In this document: positions 40,736 to 50,204 of the stretch, one piece after another
Numbering within the stretch: position 1 is the first letter of the stretch
How the letters are laid out: every line of letters begins with the position of its first letter
From: Saccharomycopsis phalli
Lineage: Eukaryota; Ascomycota; Saccharomycetes; Ascoideales; Saccharomycopsidaceae
Reading direction: 5' to 3'
Length of the DNA: 64,000 bases
Assembly (NCBI GenBank): GCA_020342235.1
Contig: CP073213.1
Span: forward strand, 102,501 to 166,500
Notes under the pieces: generated by a model
What the model was told of the DNA's origin: nothing
The model's database searches: none
Seen by the model: only the letters and a program-made list of their open reading frames with translations
Made by a program: the position numbers and the translations under genes

Positions 40736-41531
40736 AATGGACCTATGCTGATCGACCTATGCTGATGGACCTATGCTTATGATGGCAATGGCCCGCAGAA
40801 TGTCCGATGTATGACAAGTGATATATCCAAGTATTGACGTATGCCAGGCTGAAAATATGTCTCGTTACGGAGCGGTACTGCATCATGCTGACGTGTTTGA
40901 CAAGCTTCAATCACCAATGTTTCAATGGGTGGCAACTGCACAGCCAGAGTCCAGCGGACAATTGTAGGCCTGTAAAAGCTCACGGTATTGCCACCTGCCA
41001 GACAATAGCACACGCCCATGTGATGCATTCTGGCACCTTGGTGCCAACCTAATTGACAAGACGCTCCAAAATTTCACTTGCAAGGCGCATTTTCTCGCCC
41101 CTCTGATCGTAATACATGTGCTAGTAAGCGGACACAGGCCAGCATTTCAAAATTCACCAGACTCGCACATGCCGCTTGCATATCTCAGCTCTATTGGTCT
41201 TGCAGCTTTCATCGGAGAATCTCGAGAGCTGCTTACACTTGACTTGGCGACGAGCCTCGTGGCACAAAAAAAACCCCCTACCAACATGATCTTTGTGTCT
41301 TTTCCTGGCACAATTAGCGGCTATTTCCGACGCACCCTGCCTCATACCCTCACTTTACTACCTAGCCCCGTCCCTTTATAGTGCTAATATGCTGATATAT
41401 GCGCATTAGCGCTTCTCGATGCAGTGGTACCTTCCTGATTGGTACTTCTGAAACACTCGCTTTGTGTAATTTACTTTATGCTCGCTAGTATATATCTTAT
41501 CCAAAAGTCGACTTATCCTAGAAGCAACTTC

Positions 41532-43046
41532 ATGGTCTCTGATACGCCAAACTCAACACAAAAGCCCAAGCATAGACCCTCCGCTTTGGCCCTCGACAAG
41601 GGCAAGATGCAGGACTTGGCCGTCGATATCCTCAGTCCTGGAATAAACCAAGGAACCTTGGACCCCGAGCAACAAAATATGGTACAAGTATCCAAGCGGA
41701 TCGAGCAGGACCAGCAGGACCGCATTGCGTCCAAAAATGGAATCAAGACGTCGAGAAAGCGTTCCATCACCACGCCTACCATTATCATCGAGCAGGTGTC
41801 CAACCCCGAGATTACCTCGCAGGCAGGACTAACGCCTCTTCCCTCGGCGAAAAAGTTTAAGCGTGACAAGGCACCACCGCCGCTCAAGTTTCTGTCGGCA
41901 ATGGTGGCTCCCTCGATACAAACCGCCCCGATTAGGAACTCAGGGTACAGCCAGAGGTTCGGGCGGGTACCTAGACGCCTGATTACCAAGCCGCAGGTTT
42001 CCGCGACTGCAACATCGGCAACTGCGGCAACTGCAACTGCTGCAACTGCTGCAAATGCTGCAAATGCTGCAACTGCAATGTCTCCCATGGCGCTGCCCTA
42101 CTTTGCGCCACGCTATTATCCCGTGGTACCGCCGAATGCAATGCAGTGCCCGCTCACCCCCAGCGTCTATGGAAACCCATACTACCGCCAGCTACTCATG
42201 AAAAACGGCGGCCACATCACACCACAGGCCGCGAACTTTGCGTATATGCCGGGGTTTGTGCCAGGCGCACCAGTTGCTGCCAGCATACCTACGCCTACCA
42301 TGGGCGGCATTCCAGTGACGCCATTGAACTATGCGTTCCAGCAGAACCCGGTACAGACCCAGGAAAACTATACACTTTACCACAAGGAGCCGCTGGAGGC
42401 CACGAAAAAGACCCAGAAACAGCCTCGTCGGTCGCTTCAGTCACCGCTTTCTTCTACCGTCGTCCGCCAGACGTTGCCCGCCAAACGATTAAAGTCCAAC
42501 GGCGAGCCAAAGACCCCAATCAACTTGCAGAAATCCAATACGCCGCACGTCACCGATGTGTTTCCAGGGGACTTGACAAAGTTTGCGCCACTTCAGAACC
42601 AGCCGCTATCATCACGTGACGAGCACTTTGACTTCAACATGTACAAGGACGAGAAGCCCAAGACGACGCAGAAGTCGAAGAGCGGCACGATTGTGGAGAT
42701 TGATGAGGACGACGATGTGGAGAGTAAGGCGATTGAGGATGGGTCAAAGTGGAATATTGAGCTTGAGACGGAGACGCGGACGTTGAAGACGAGCGACGTG
42801 AAGCGGTATGGTAACTACTGCATCGATATGCGCATAAAGACCGAGTTCGGTCACAAGCAAGTGAAGGTATTATTTGAGGAGGACAAGAGTGGGAAGGTGA
42901 AGATAGGGGGTGAGATGGATGAGTTTTTGAAGCAGTGTAAGGAGCTCTGGAAGGAGATGGCGAGTAAGCGGAAGGATTTTGAAGAAGAGATGGAGGTGAG
43001 ATCGAGTGAGAAGAGAAGAGAAGAGAAGAGAAGGGAGAGCGAGTGA
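41532..43046 (+). CDS. conserved-looking protein of unknown function, low-complexity, probably nuclear
   Basis: A protein of 504 residues from ATG 41532 (MVSDTPNSTQKPK); the preceding open extension begins with TTG. I do not recognise it. Visible features are basic Lys/Arg patches (KTSRKRSI, SAKKFKRDK, PAKRLKS) suggesting a nuclear protein; an Ala/Thr run with an ATAATAA pattern (about residues 155-180); a Pro/Tyr/Met-rich middle (PRYYPVVPPNAM); and an acidic cluster VEIDEDDDVESK. The C-terminal ~110 residues (WNIELETETRTLKTSDVKRYGNYCIDMRIKTE...FLKQCKELWKEMA) look folded and helical, ending in a charged KRREEKRRE tail. Base composition (GC-rich wobble) is like neighbouring real genes, which supports coding. 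It is co-oriented with PRE1. Confidence 0.7.
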   Translation: MVSDTPNSTQKPKHRPSALALDKGKMQDLAVDILSPGINQGTLDPEQQNMVQVSKRIEQDQQDRIASKNGIKTSRKRSITTPTIIIEQVSNPEITSQAGLTPLPSAKKFKRDKAPPPLKFLSAMVAPSIQTAPIRNSGYSQRFGRVPRRLITKPQVSATATSATAATATAATAANAANAATAMSPMALPYFAPRYYPVVPPNAMQCPLTPSVYGNPYYRQLLMKNGGHITPQAANFAYMPGFVPGAPVAASIPTPTMGGIPVTPLNYAFQQNPVQTQENYTLYHKEPLEATKKTQKQPRRSLQSPLSSTVVRQTLPAKRLKSNGEPKTPINLQKSNTPHVTDVFPGDLTKFAPLQNQPLSSRDEHFDFNMYKDEKPKTTQKSKSGTIVEIDEDDDVESKAIEDGSKWNIELETETRTLKTSDVKRYGNYCIDMRIKTEFGHKQVKVLFEEDKSGKVKIGGEMDEFLKQCKELWKEMASKRKDFEEEMEVRSSEKRREEKRRESE

Positions 43047-43342
43047 AACGAGAAGAGAGGTGAAGTAAGAGCGAATGAAAGTAAAGTGAGGAGGAGAGGT
43101 GGTTTGTTGTCAATGTATACTAATATTTCATGTATATTGTAATTTTTCATTTAGAAATTCATCCATTGTGTGCAATCATTCTTGTGAGGATTTAAAAATC
43201 CATCCATTTTGTGCAATCATTCTTGCAAGGATTCAAAAATCTATCCTTTGTGTGCAATTTATTCTAGCCAAAAAATATTTCCCACTGCCAATTTGCTTCA
43301 ATCATCAATCATCTTGTGCCTGTTAACATCCGCACTGTGTGT

Positions 43343-43348
43343 CACGTG
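43343..43348. promoter_or_regulatory. CACGTG motif upstream of PRE1
   Basis: GTCACGTGAT is a perfect RTCACGTG match, 42 bp before the PRE1 ATG. No PACE-type proteasome element (GGTGGCAAA) was noticed here. Confidence 0.55.
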
Positions 43349-43389
43349 ATCTTGGCTTTTTCGTCAATTGCCACCATCACTTCTCACCA

Positions 43390-43986
43390 ATGGATATCAT
43401 ACTTGGAATCAGAATCAACGACGCAGTGTTGCTTGCCACTTCCAAGGCAGCGACGCGCGGCATTTCCATTCTCAAGGCTTCAGATGACAAGACGAGAAAC
43501 TTGGGCGACTGTTCCGCCATGGCTTTTACTGGAGAGCCTGGAGACACAGTCCAGTTTGCAGAGTATGTCCAGGCCAACTTGAAGTTGTACTCAATCCGCC
43601 AAAACTACGAGTTGTCCCCAAATTCCACCGCCTCTTATATCAGAAAGGAGCTTGCGCTGTCAATCCGGTCCCGCAAACCGTACCAAGTGAACTTGCTTGT
43701 GGGGGGTGTCGACACCGCCACCGAGAAGCCGTCGCTACACTACATTGACTACATCGGAACACATGTGGAGCTTCCATATGCTGCACATGGCTACGCTGCA
43801 TTTTACGCGTTGTCGTTGTTGGACCGTCACTACAAGGAGGCTTTGACCGTTGAGCAGGGTATTGAGTTGTTGAAGTTGTGCAATAAGGAATTGAGTACCC
43901 GAATGCCAATTGACTTTAAGGGATTGCGGGTGAAGATTATCACCAAGGATGGGATAAGGGAGATTGATGATTTGGAGAGTGTATAA
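43390..43986 (+). CDS. PRE1: 20S proteasome subunit beta-4
   Basis: 198 residues, exactly the yeast length. A non-catalytic beta subunit of the 20S proteasome core ring: it begins MDIILGIRINDAVLLATSKAATRGISILK, with no propeptide Thr1, as in Pre1. Conserved pieces are DKTRNLGDCSAMAFTGEPGD, NYELSPNSTASYIRKEL, RSRKPYQVNLLVGG, YIDYIGTHVELPYAAHGYAAFYALSLLD and the C-terminal RVKIITKDGIREID. The ATG at 43390 follows ACCA and lies 42 bp beyond a CACGTG motif. Its single CTG codon (43657) is in ELA-x-SIRSR, where Lys or Ser would be expected rather than Leu. Confidence 0.98.
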   Translation: MDIILGIRINDAVLLATSKAATRGISILKASDDKTRNLGDCSAMAFTGEPGDTVQFAEYVQANLKLYSIRQNYELSPNSTASYIRKELALSIRSRKPYQVNLLVGGVDTATEKPSLHYIDYIGTHVELPYAAHGYAAFYALSLLDRHYKEALTVEQGIELLKLCNKELSTRMPIDFKGLRVKIITKDGIREIDDLESV

Positions 43987-44759
43987 AGTAATATGACATG
44001 CAGATCAGTAAGAATGCAGATTAGCAAGTGTAGGAGGCAAAGTGGAGAATTGTGAGAAAAAGAGAGCAATGAAAATGACAACTGGCAAATGGTCAATACC
44101 CAGTCAATGGTAAGCATCCATATCTTGACATCTATATCTTGACATTCATATCTTGTTTCATTTTCCTCGTGGCTGGTTTCCATCCTATTCCATTCATATA
44201 GTCGGTCTGCTTTTATTCTACTCGCTGCCAAATACTGGTTGTCGATTGAAATTAAACGCCTTTTAATTCTGTAGTTATGCTGGGCAAGTTTGAGAAACTG
44301 TCTTGTATGTAACGTAGTAATCTAGCTTGTATGTAGTAGTCTAGTCGTATAATACAATCGACTCTGTATATAGTAATCCAGTCTTGCAATATAATCTGCT
44401 ATGTGGCTCTTTAATATCCAGTGAAATATCCAAAAAACAACCTGCGTCATTACGCTTGTATATTGGAATCTACAGCCAATCTTTACAAAATCACACCACC
44501 TTACTCAACATTAAAACCGTAAATCCATAACCAAATCACACCACCTTACTCAACATTAAAACTGAAAATCTATAACCAAATAACCCTTTGAAACTCTTGA
44601 AATGGGCATAACATCAAAGATCAACGATCCCGCATGAAACATCACTGTGCAAAAGTGCTAGTCCAAGCTGTCCAGCAACCTCAGGGTCTTTTGATTAATC
44701 AGAGCTTCAAATTGACATATATGTAGACTCAGTAGTAAATAATAGGCTTCTCAAAGTCC
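43987..44759. other. intergenic region, no gene seen
   Basis: No gene is seen. A direct repeat of ~47 bp is present: AATCACACCACCTTACTCAAC then ATTAAAAC at about 44487-44516 and about 44534-44563. Around 44290-44400 there are three loose repeats of GTAATCTAGTCTTG. Confidence 0.6.
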
Positions 44760-45095
44760 GACATGGGACAACACAGTAGATCTCCTTATTGTCAGACACC
44801 ATGGGGCAACCTAGTGGGACTCTGCACATCACAACACAAGTCCAGTCGGAACAGATGGAAGGTCAACTTATGATTCCAAGGGCCCTGTTACAAGAGTCTC
44901 TCTCCAACACTTTACAACAAGAGCGCAAGTCCGCTTTCTACAGATCAAGTGGAGAGTTTTCATCCTATTACAAGGACTTTCTTTCAATGCCAATTTGGGG
45001 GCACCGCTTTTTGTTTTACGTAATAAAATATTACTCTTCCTCAGAGAGGGGACCTATTATAGTTATAGAAGTAATATACATTATTATAACCAATT
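44760..45095 (+). mobile_element. LINE family 2 relic, 3' end
   Basis: The plus strand ends TATTATAGTTATAGAAGTAATA, matching the family 2 terminus. Internally it matches the relic at 50.3-50.6 kb: GAGCGCAAGTCCGC, GTTTTCATCCTATTACAAGG, GCCAATTTGG.G.CACCG, TTTTTGTTTTACG. It is degenerate; a small frame through it (44789-45106) is not a gene. Confidence 0.65.
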
Positions 45096-45139
45096 TACTA
45101 GCCTAACTTTTAGACCGAGTCAAGTAAAAATACGTTCGG

Positions 45140-45410
45140 GGTTGTCATGTATGGCCCGGTTGGTTGCTTTGCACGGAGACCCCTTCGCTACGGGTTCAAT
45201 CCGGCCGCGTGGCAGCCCAATGCCCGCTATTAGGGCATGCACTCTGACCCATTTACTCTGACCCCCGCCGGGAGTTTTTCTGCCCATATGAGGGTTTTCT
45301 TACGGCATACCACATAGCGGCGCCGTTTACAAATCAACGGTGAAATATCAATCTCATACACGAGCCTAGTATAGCTATAGAACCTTACGAATAATGAACA
45401 ATTATTTTTT
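45140..45410 (+). mobile_element. candidate tRNA-derived SINE with LINE family 2 tail
   Basis: A Pol III A box TGGCCCGGTTGG (45152-45163) and B box GGTTCAATCC (45193-45202) are separated by 29 bases, as in tRNA genes. A unique body follows (45205-45320), then a 3' part (ACGGTGAAATATCAATCTC...GAGCCTAGTATAGCTATAG, about 45340-45384) homologous to the LINE family 2 end at 58.6 and 33.9 kb. The tail is A/T-rich. The head does not fold as a complete functional tRNA by eye. A short Pol III-driven element copied by a LINE reverse transcriptase is inferred. Confidence 0.6.
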
Positions 45411-45529
45411 TAAATAAGTCTGACTTGCTACAAATGACCTGTTGTGAATAGTATCATTGGCACATGATATAGGTGAATCTAGTACAAGTGCGACTGGAGA
45501 TGTTCAGATTAATATGTGATTAATATGCG

Positions 45530-45697
45530 GTCAATTTCAGATAACATTCAATCAACTTCAGATAACATTCAATCAACTTCAGATAATGTTCAATTAACTT
45601 CAGATAACATTCAATCAACTTCAGATAACATTCAATCAACTTCAGATAATGTTCAATTAACTTCAGATAACATTCAATCAACTTCAGATAATGTCTG
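45530..45697. repeat. 21-bp minisatellite, about eight copies
   Basis: Units CAGATAACATTCAATCAACTT and the variant CAGATAATGTTCAATTAACTT alternate in a roughly 1:2 higher-order pattern. Because 21 is a multiple of three, long frames run through it (a Ser-Asp-Asn-x-Gln heptad on the plus strand); these are not considered genes. Confidence 0.95.
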
Positions 45698-45800
45698 ATT
45701 AAAATACACGAGAACAAAATTGCATTGTACAAGTTCAAAGAATATATTTCTGCAGGGACACAGCCAGTCTCACATAAAGACCTGCATATACAAAAAATAT

Positions 45801-46697
45801 TTAGCTGCTTAAAACAATCTTTGAATCCTCATCATTTATCCACCCTCGCTGCACAATATCCTGCAACTTTGCCTTTGCGACTTTATTCAACTTTGCATAC
45901 TCCACCTGCTTTGGGGCAAACTTGGCGGCAATGGCCTTGTTCTTGCCTTCCAACGGCGTCGTCAACTTAACCACACCCGCCCATCCCTTGTAATAGCTCT
46001 CGCACAATTCCACAGACTTGAGGAAATGCTTGAGCGCCAAAACTTGGCTACTGTAGAATCGATCCACCGTGCCACTGCTGCTGCCATCCTGCAACAATTT
46101 CTGACTGTGTGCGTGATGCACAACCCCAAGCCGGTAGTACACATTGTACGCAAAAGGGTAAAACAAGAGGATCTGCTCGAGGCAGTATACTGCTTGCTGG
46201 TAGTTACCTGACTCGAGATATGCCTGTGACAACTGGTACCATGCCTCGCCGTCACCAGGCTGCACCTCCAAATACCCAAGCATGTCTGCAATGTACTCGG
46301 TAGACTTGATTTGCAGCGTGAGATGTGTGCGTCGGCGGATCACCTTGAGCTTCCTGCCAAACTGCGGCTGCTGCTCAAGGAACTCCGCCGCGGCCTGCGC
46401 GCTGTCGGTCGCCTCTAGGTATACCGACTGAAGCACAGCAATGCGTTCCGACATGGTGCGGTCAAATTGATCAGTGAGACGCGCAAGCATGAGCTTTGCC
46501 TCAGTGTCGTGTCCCGTGATGAGCGCCAAATAAAACTGGAGCTCGGTCAAATCAAATAACTCTGTTTGCGGCGTTAGGAGTCCAGCGGTTTTGAGAAATT
46601 GGGCGTTTTCATTGTAAAATCCAAGAGCCTGTTCCGGAGAAATGTTGGCATATAGCCCAGAACTATGTAGCTTGAGAAGTCTTTGTTTAACTGACAT
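45801..46697 (-). CDS. EMC2: ER membrane protein complex subunit 2
   Basis: 298 residues from ATG 46697 (an in-frame TTG lies two codons further up). A soluble TPR subunit of the EMC, the ER insertase for tail-anchored and multipass proteins, docked on its cytosolic face. The N-terminal helices (YANISPEQALGFYNENAQFL, LFDLTELQFYLALITGHDTEAKLML) are followed by TPRs. The clearest are EYIADMLGYLEVQPGDGEAWYQLSQAYLESGNYQQAVYCLEQILLF (in separate helices, about residues 150-195) and NVYYRLGVVHHAHS. The C-terminus KLNKVAKAKLQDIVQRGW is a typical Emc2 ending. Length matches S. cerevisiae Emc2 (292). Confidence 0.92.
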   Translation of the reverse strand: MSVKQRLLKLHSSGLYANISPEQALGFYNENAQFLKTAGLLTPQTELFDLTELQFYLALITGHDTEAKLMLARLTDQFDRTMSERIAVLQSVYLEATDSAQAAAEFLEQQPQFGRKLKVIRRRTHLTLQIKSTEYIADMLGYLEVQPGDGEAWYQLSQAYLESGNYQQAVYCLEQILLFYPFAYNVYYRLGVVHHAHSQKLLQDGSSSGTVDRFYSSQVLALKHFLKSVELCESYYKGWAGVVKLTTPLEGKNKAIAAKFAPKQVEYAKLNKVAKAKLQDIVQRGWINDEDSKIVLSS

Positions 46698-47501
46698 GTA
46701 CAAATGCCTGGTTGCAATTCAGTTTTCGCCCTCTGTGTTATGTGCGATGGTGTTTACAAGAGAACATTATATGGGGAAAATTGATTCTTCAATTCACAAA
46801 TTGATACTCGGATTATCCAGGTCTATTGTAGAATACATGTGTTGGTTTATTCAGCTTGACTCTTGGCAATTGACTAAATCATGAAAGATTATGGTCCTAT
46901 TTGGAACTGTTGGTATTATCGAATATCAACTGATCAGCGCAAGCAAAGTTTGGCTTCTTTGACTTGATTCAACTTTTCTTAGTTTCCGAATCTTTCTCTA
47001 TTGATGGAATTGGAATCACCAGGTACTCGAATTTTACCCACGAGTCTCATTTTCAAGTATAAATAGGGCGGCTAACCATTTCTCAAGGAGTATACCTCAA
47101 CCATCCCATTAGCACGATCTTGCTAATTTACAATTTTCTTGTAATTTACCAAATATATTTCACCAAATATTTATATTAATTTACAATAGTCGACATCAAT
47201 ACTGGTGAGCCATGATCAAATATAAATCATGCCGTGCTTGCAGTTGTGTAAAATAACCTAGGCACATGTGAAAACCGGCATGCATAACCCAACCCAACCG
47301 TCGATTGATTTGGGCCGATTATAATAATCATCAACTCAATCTTCATCTCTAAATCATTGTACACATTGCTTGAAGATACCCTCCAGATAATCCTGCGCTA
47401 GTTTCATGTGAAAAACCGCAAATTAAATGGAAAATCAAACATTTTGTCAAGGTAACAGACTCTGTATAGCAAACGGGTGAATCCATTGGGATCTGTGATA
47501 C
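46698..47501. other. intergenic region with EMC2 promoter
   Basis: About 800 AT-rich bases between the EMC2 start and the SNF6 stop. The stretch 47120-47190 (CACCAAATATTTATATTAAT) is especially AT-rich. No gene, RNA or repeat is recognised. Confidence 0.5.
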
Positions 47502-48800
47502 TCACTCCATGCTGTGATCCATCTGGCTCAAGAAATCGTTATCTTCCAAAGTATTGAGTCCAAACCCATCATCATCCATAAAAACTGGCAAATCCTGGTT
47601 AAAGACCTCATTACCCATTGAGAGGGTATTTGCCAGGTACCCAAATGGGATTTTGCCGTCAGGGCCGGGCATCATAGAACCCTGCGTTGGATATGGCATC
47701 TGATGTTGTAACTGCGCTTGTTGCGCTTGTTGTGCTTGCTGAGCTTGCTGAGCTTGCTGCATCTGACGTACCTGCTGCTGTTGTACCTGCTGCTGTTGTA
47801 CCTGCTGCTGTTGTACCTGCTGTTGTTGTACTTGATGTTGTTGCACTTGATGTTGTGGTACTTGATGCTGTGGCACTTGATGCTGCGGCACTTGATGTTG
47901 CGGTACTTGGTGTTGTGGTACTTGATGCTGTTGTACTTGATGCTGTTGTACTTGATGTTGCTGTACTTGATGTTGCTGTACTTGATGTTGCTGTTGCTGT
48001 TGCTGTTGCTGTGCCTGTTGCTGTGCCTGCTGTTGCTGTTGCTGTGCCTGTTGCGCCTGTTGCTGCTGCTGCTGCGCTTGTTTCCGCTGCTGCTCTTCCT
48101 GCTCTCTCTGTAACCGCTGTTGCTCAAGACGACGGCGCATCTCCTCCTCCTGCTGCAACTGTTGCCGCCGCTCTTCTTCCTTGCGTCGCTCCAATTCTTG
48201 CCTCAACTCCTCTTGCCGCTGGTACCATCCTGGTGGTGCCTCGTTGTAATCCTTGGGCCGCAACTTTGCGATTCTCTTTTGCGCGTACCTTCTCTCACGG
48301 ACCCTCTTGCTGGAGCTCTTTTGGAACTCCTCGATTGCCTTCTCCACATCCGCATGCCGCTCGGCAGACTCAGGCTCGTCAAACGATAGTTTCAACTTCT
48401 TCACGAGCCCCTGCTTCTGCTCGGCGCTTGGGGCTGCGTTCTCCAATGCAGAAATATCCCGTGCCTTGGCGTCGGCCTCGGCCTTGACACGCAGCAAGTT
48501 CCCCACCCAGAGGTTTTGGGCAGGGTCCAAGTCCGCAGAAGGATATGCACTTGGCGGGACAACAAGCGCCAACGGCACATTCTTCTCAAGCACGACCTCA
48601 AGGAGCTCCTGGTTACGGATGAACCGGCCTGCGGTTGAATGCCGGAAGCTCATGATGTCGGTCTCGTCATGAACGCTGATACCCGGCTGGCGGATGATCG
48701 CGCCAGGTTTCTGTGGCATCTGCTGGTGCACTACGCGAGGCGCGTTATACACCGGCTTGCCGTTGTATCGAGGCATTTTTCGCTGTTTGATGACGTTCAT
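47502..48800 (-). CDS. SNF6: SWI/SNF chromatin-remodelling subunit Snf6, glutamine-rich
   Basis: 432 residues from ATG 48800. This start gives MNVIKQRKMPRYNGK, paralleling yeast Snf6 MGVIKKKR; another ATG at 48842 is possible. The key match is VHDETDIMSFRHS, equivalent to Snf6 IHDESDTISFRSN, followed by a conserved linker and NEAPPGWYQRQEELRQELERRKEE (yeast REAPADYWTHAYRD...). A very long polyglutamine/HQVQ and HQVP repeat region covers about residues 225-370. The acidic C-terminus (DDDGFGLNTLEDNDFL) parallels the yeast acidic tail. It is a nuclear subunit of the SWI/SNF remodeller. Divergent from RPB5 with about 107 bp between starts. Orthology is inferred from remembered yeast sequence. Confidence 0.75.
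   Translation of the reverse strand: MNVIKQRKMPRYNGKPVYNAPRVVHQQMPQKPGAIIRQPGISVHDETDIMSFRHSTAGRFIRNQELLEVVLEKNVPLALVVPPSAYPSADLDPAQNLWVGNLLRVKAEADAKARDISALENAAPSAEQKQGLVKKLKLSFDEPESAERHADVEKAIEEFQKSSSKRVRERRYAQKRIAKLRPKDYNEAPPGWYQRQEELRQELERRKEEERRQQLQQEEEMRRRLEQQRLQREQEEQQRKQAQQQQQQAQQAQQQQQQAQQQAQQQQQQQQHQVQQHQVQQHQVQQHQVQQHQVPQHQVPQHQVPQHQVPQHQVPQHQVQQHQVQQQQVQQQQVQQQQVQQQQVRQMQQAQQAQQAQQAQQAQLQHQMPYPTQGSMMPGPDGKIPFGYLANTLSMGNEVFNQDLPVFMDDDGFGLNTLEDNDFLSQMDHSME
47700..48075. repeat. CAG/CAA-rich minisatellite inside SNF6
   Basis: Repeats of CAA-CAT-CAA-GTA type (15-bp units on the minus strand giving HQVQQ/HQVPQ) plus CAACAG runs. They occupy over a quarter of the gene, a likely site of length polymorphism. 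Confidence 0.92.
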
Positions 48801-48907
48801 TTGGTACTCCCTCAAACGGGACGCGACCTGGAAACTTTTCATGTATGATCCGGGTAACTGTGCAGCAAAAATTTGAAAAATTGCACATTGCAGGAGGCAC
48901 ACACGCA

Positions 48908-49595
48908 ATGAATGACGCCGAGAGAATCACGTCGCGTTTGTGGCGGACGTCCAAGACAGTGAAGGAGATGGTCCGGGACAGGGTATGCAGTTTTTGTTTT
49001 TTCCCATTGTACATTCTAACAGCAGGGGTACTTTATTCCGCAGGAGGAAATCGATCTTGGTTTGGACGAGTTCAAGGCCAAGGTATGTGATGCCATGGGA
49101 CAACCCCAACGGAAACTCATGAGTTTCCAGGCGAATCCGACGGCAGAAGCGTTGGAAAAGTACCCGGACTTGGGCTCGTTGTGGGTCGAGTTCTGTGACG
49201 AACTTAGTGTCGGCATTGGCACCATGAAGAACTTTTGCTTGCACATTACGGAGAAAAATTTCAGCACGGGGATCTTTATTTACCAAAACGGAATCAGTCC
49301 TGCGGCAAACAAGTTGGTGCCTACTGTGCAGCCTGCATCTATCGAAGTGTTCCAGGAAAGTGACTTGGTGGTGAACATTACGCATCACGAATTGGTACCT
49401 AAACACATTCGCTTATCCCTGGACGAGAAAAAGGAGTTGTTGGCGCGGTACCGTTTAAAAGAGAGCCAGCTTCCGCGGATCCAGAGAGAGGATCCGGTAG
49501 CCAAGTACTTGGGATTGAAGCGCGGCCAGGTCGTGAAGATTATCCGACGGTCAGAGACTGCAGGCCGGTATGCCAGTTATAGAATCTGCTTGTGA
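48908..49595 (+). CDS. RPB5: RNA polymerase I/II/III subunit ABC27 (Rpb5), one intron
   Basis: Shared subunit of all three nuclear RNA polymerases, 214 residues. Exon 1 is 48908-48982 and exon 2 is 49026-49595. The intron is 43 nt: donor GTATGC, branch TTCTAAC, then AGCAG. The join gives [17 protein letters not shown], matching yeast VKEMVKDRGYFITQEEV. The jaw domain and assembly domain are intact: [75 protein letters not shown] and [30 protein letters not shown] (in pieces). A CTG codon at 49419 sits in HIRLS-x-DEK, where S. cerevisiae has Ser. Confidence 0.98.
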
Positions 49596-49825
49596 TTGTC
49601 ACGTGGCCCAAGGGCTATTGATAATTTATATTAATGGAGTCGTGGTGACTATTATGTTGTTTGTAGTGGGTGGTGGAATAGAGGTAGTGCACTGTGTTGT
49701 GTATGGTTATTTTGACTATTGTGTGATTTGTAGTGGGCAATGGCATATAGGTAGTGCACTGTGTTGTGTATGGTTATTGACAATTCTGGCTTCTTGATGT
49801 ATTAATCTCGCTTGGTACACTTGTT

Positions 49826-50200
49826 TTTGGATTCATTTATATTGTCCCTAAAAAAACGGTGATTTGACGAATATTTTTCACTCCGGAAAACCCTAAGGTA
49901 GCATTGTTGTGAAGAATACCCGAAGCAGAATTTCCATTGGAGGAATCATGTTCCAGCTCGTTCTGATGAAACTACAGATTTATGGATTGTTTTTGCTCGG
50001 GAAACACTTTTCCAACTGGACTGCGTATTCCATGTGTAGAATCTAGTATTTCATCAATGCGCGATAGAAATTCAAGCTCTGAGAATCTGTGATCATATAT
50101 TATAAAAGGGGAGGATGGCCCACATCTTGTGCATCCTGGGTCTTTATTGCAAAATAGTTTGAGTAACGAGCCATCCATGCGGCCCATTACTAGTGCGGTA
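49826..50200 (-). mobile_element. decayed LINE family 1 3' fragment
   Basis: On the minus strand about 50187-49972 still encodes DGSLLKLFCNKDPGCTRCG and LSRIDEILDSTHGIRSPVGKVF, clearly the ORF2 C-terminus of the LINE at 27.3 kb but with many substitutions. About 100 bases of 3' UTR are missing relative to the younger copies. It is older than the 34.1-kb insertion. Confidence 0.85.
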
Positions 50201-50204
50201 GAGA

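Larger units (their letters stand above)
38932..41531. other. 2.6-kb gene-free, minisatellite-rich region
   Basis: No gene is supported. The region holds several local tandem repeats (listed separately) and a CACGTG at 40351-40356. The segment 41370-41531, with TATA-like TATATATC, would be the promoter of the downstream gene. Small frames at 39531, 40523 and 41118 are repeats or chance. Confidence 0.55.

Noticed and set aside
44789-45106. 105-codon open frame
   Set aside because: It lies inside a LINE family 2 relic and its upstream start is in repeat DNA.
45516-45738. repeat-coded open frames on both strands (SDNIQST heptads; LKLIECY)
   Set aside because: They exist only because the 21-bp unit is a multiple of three.
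47120-47190. ARS-like AT-rich stretch
   Set aside because: Origin consensus is unknown for this species and AT-rich matches are expected by chance.
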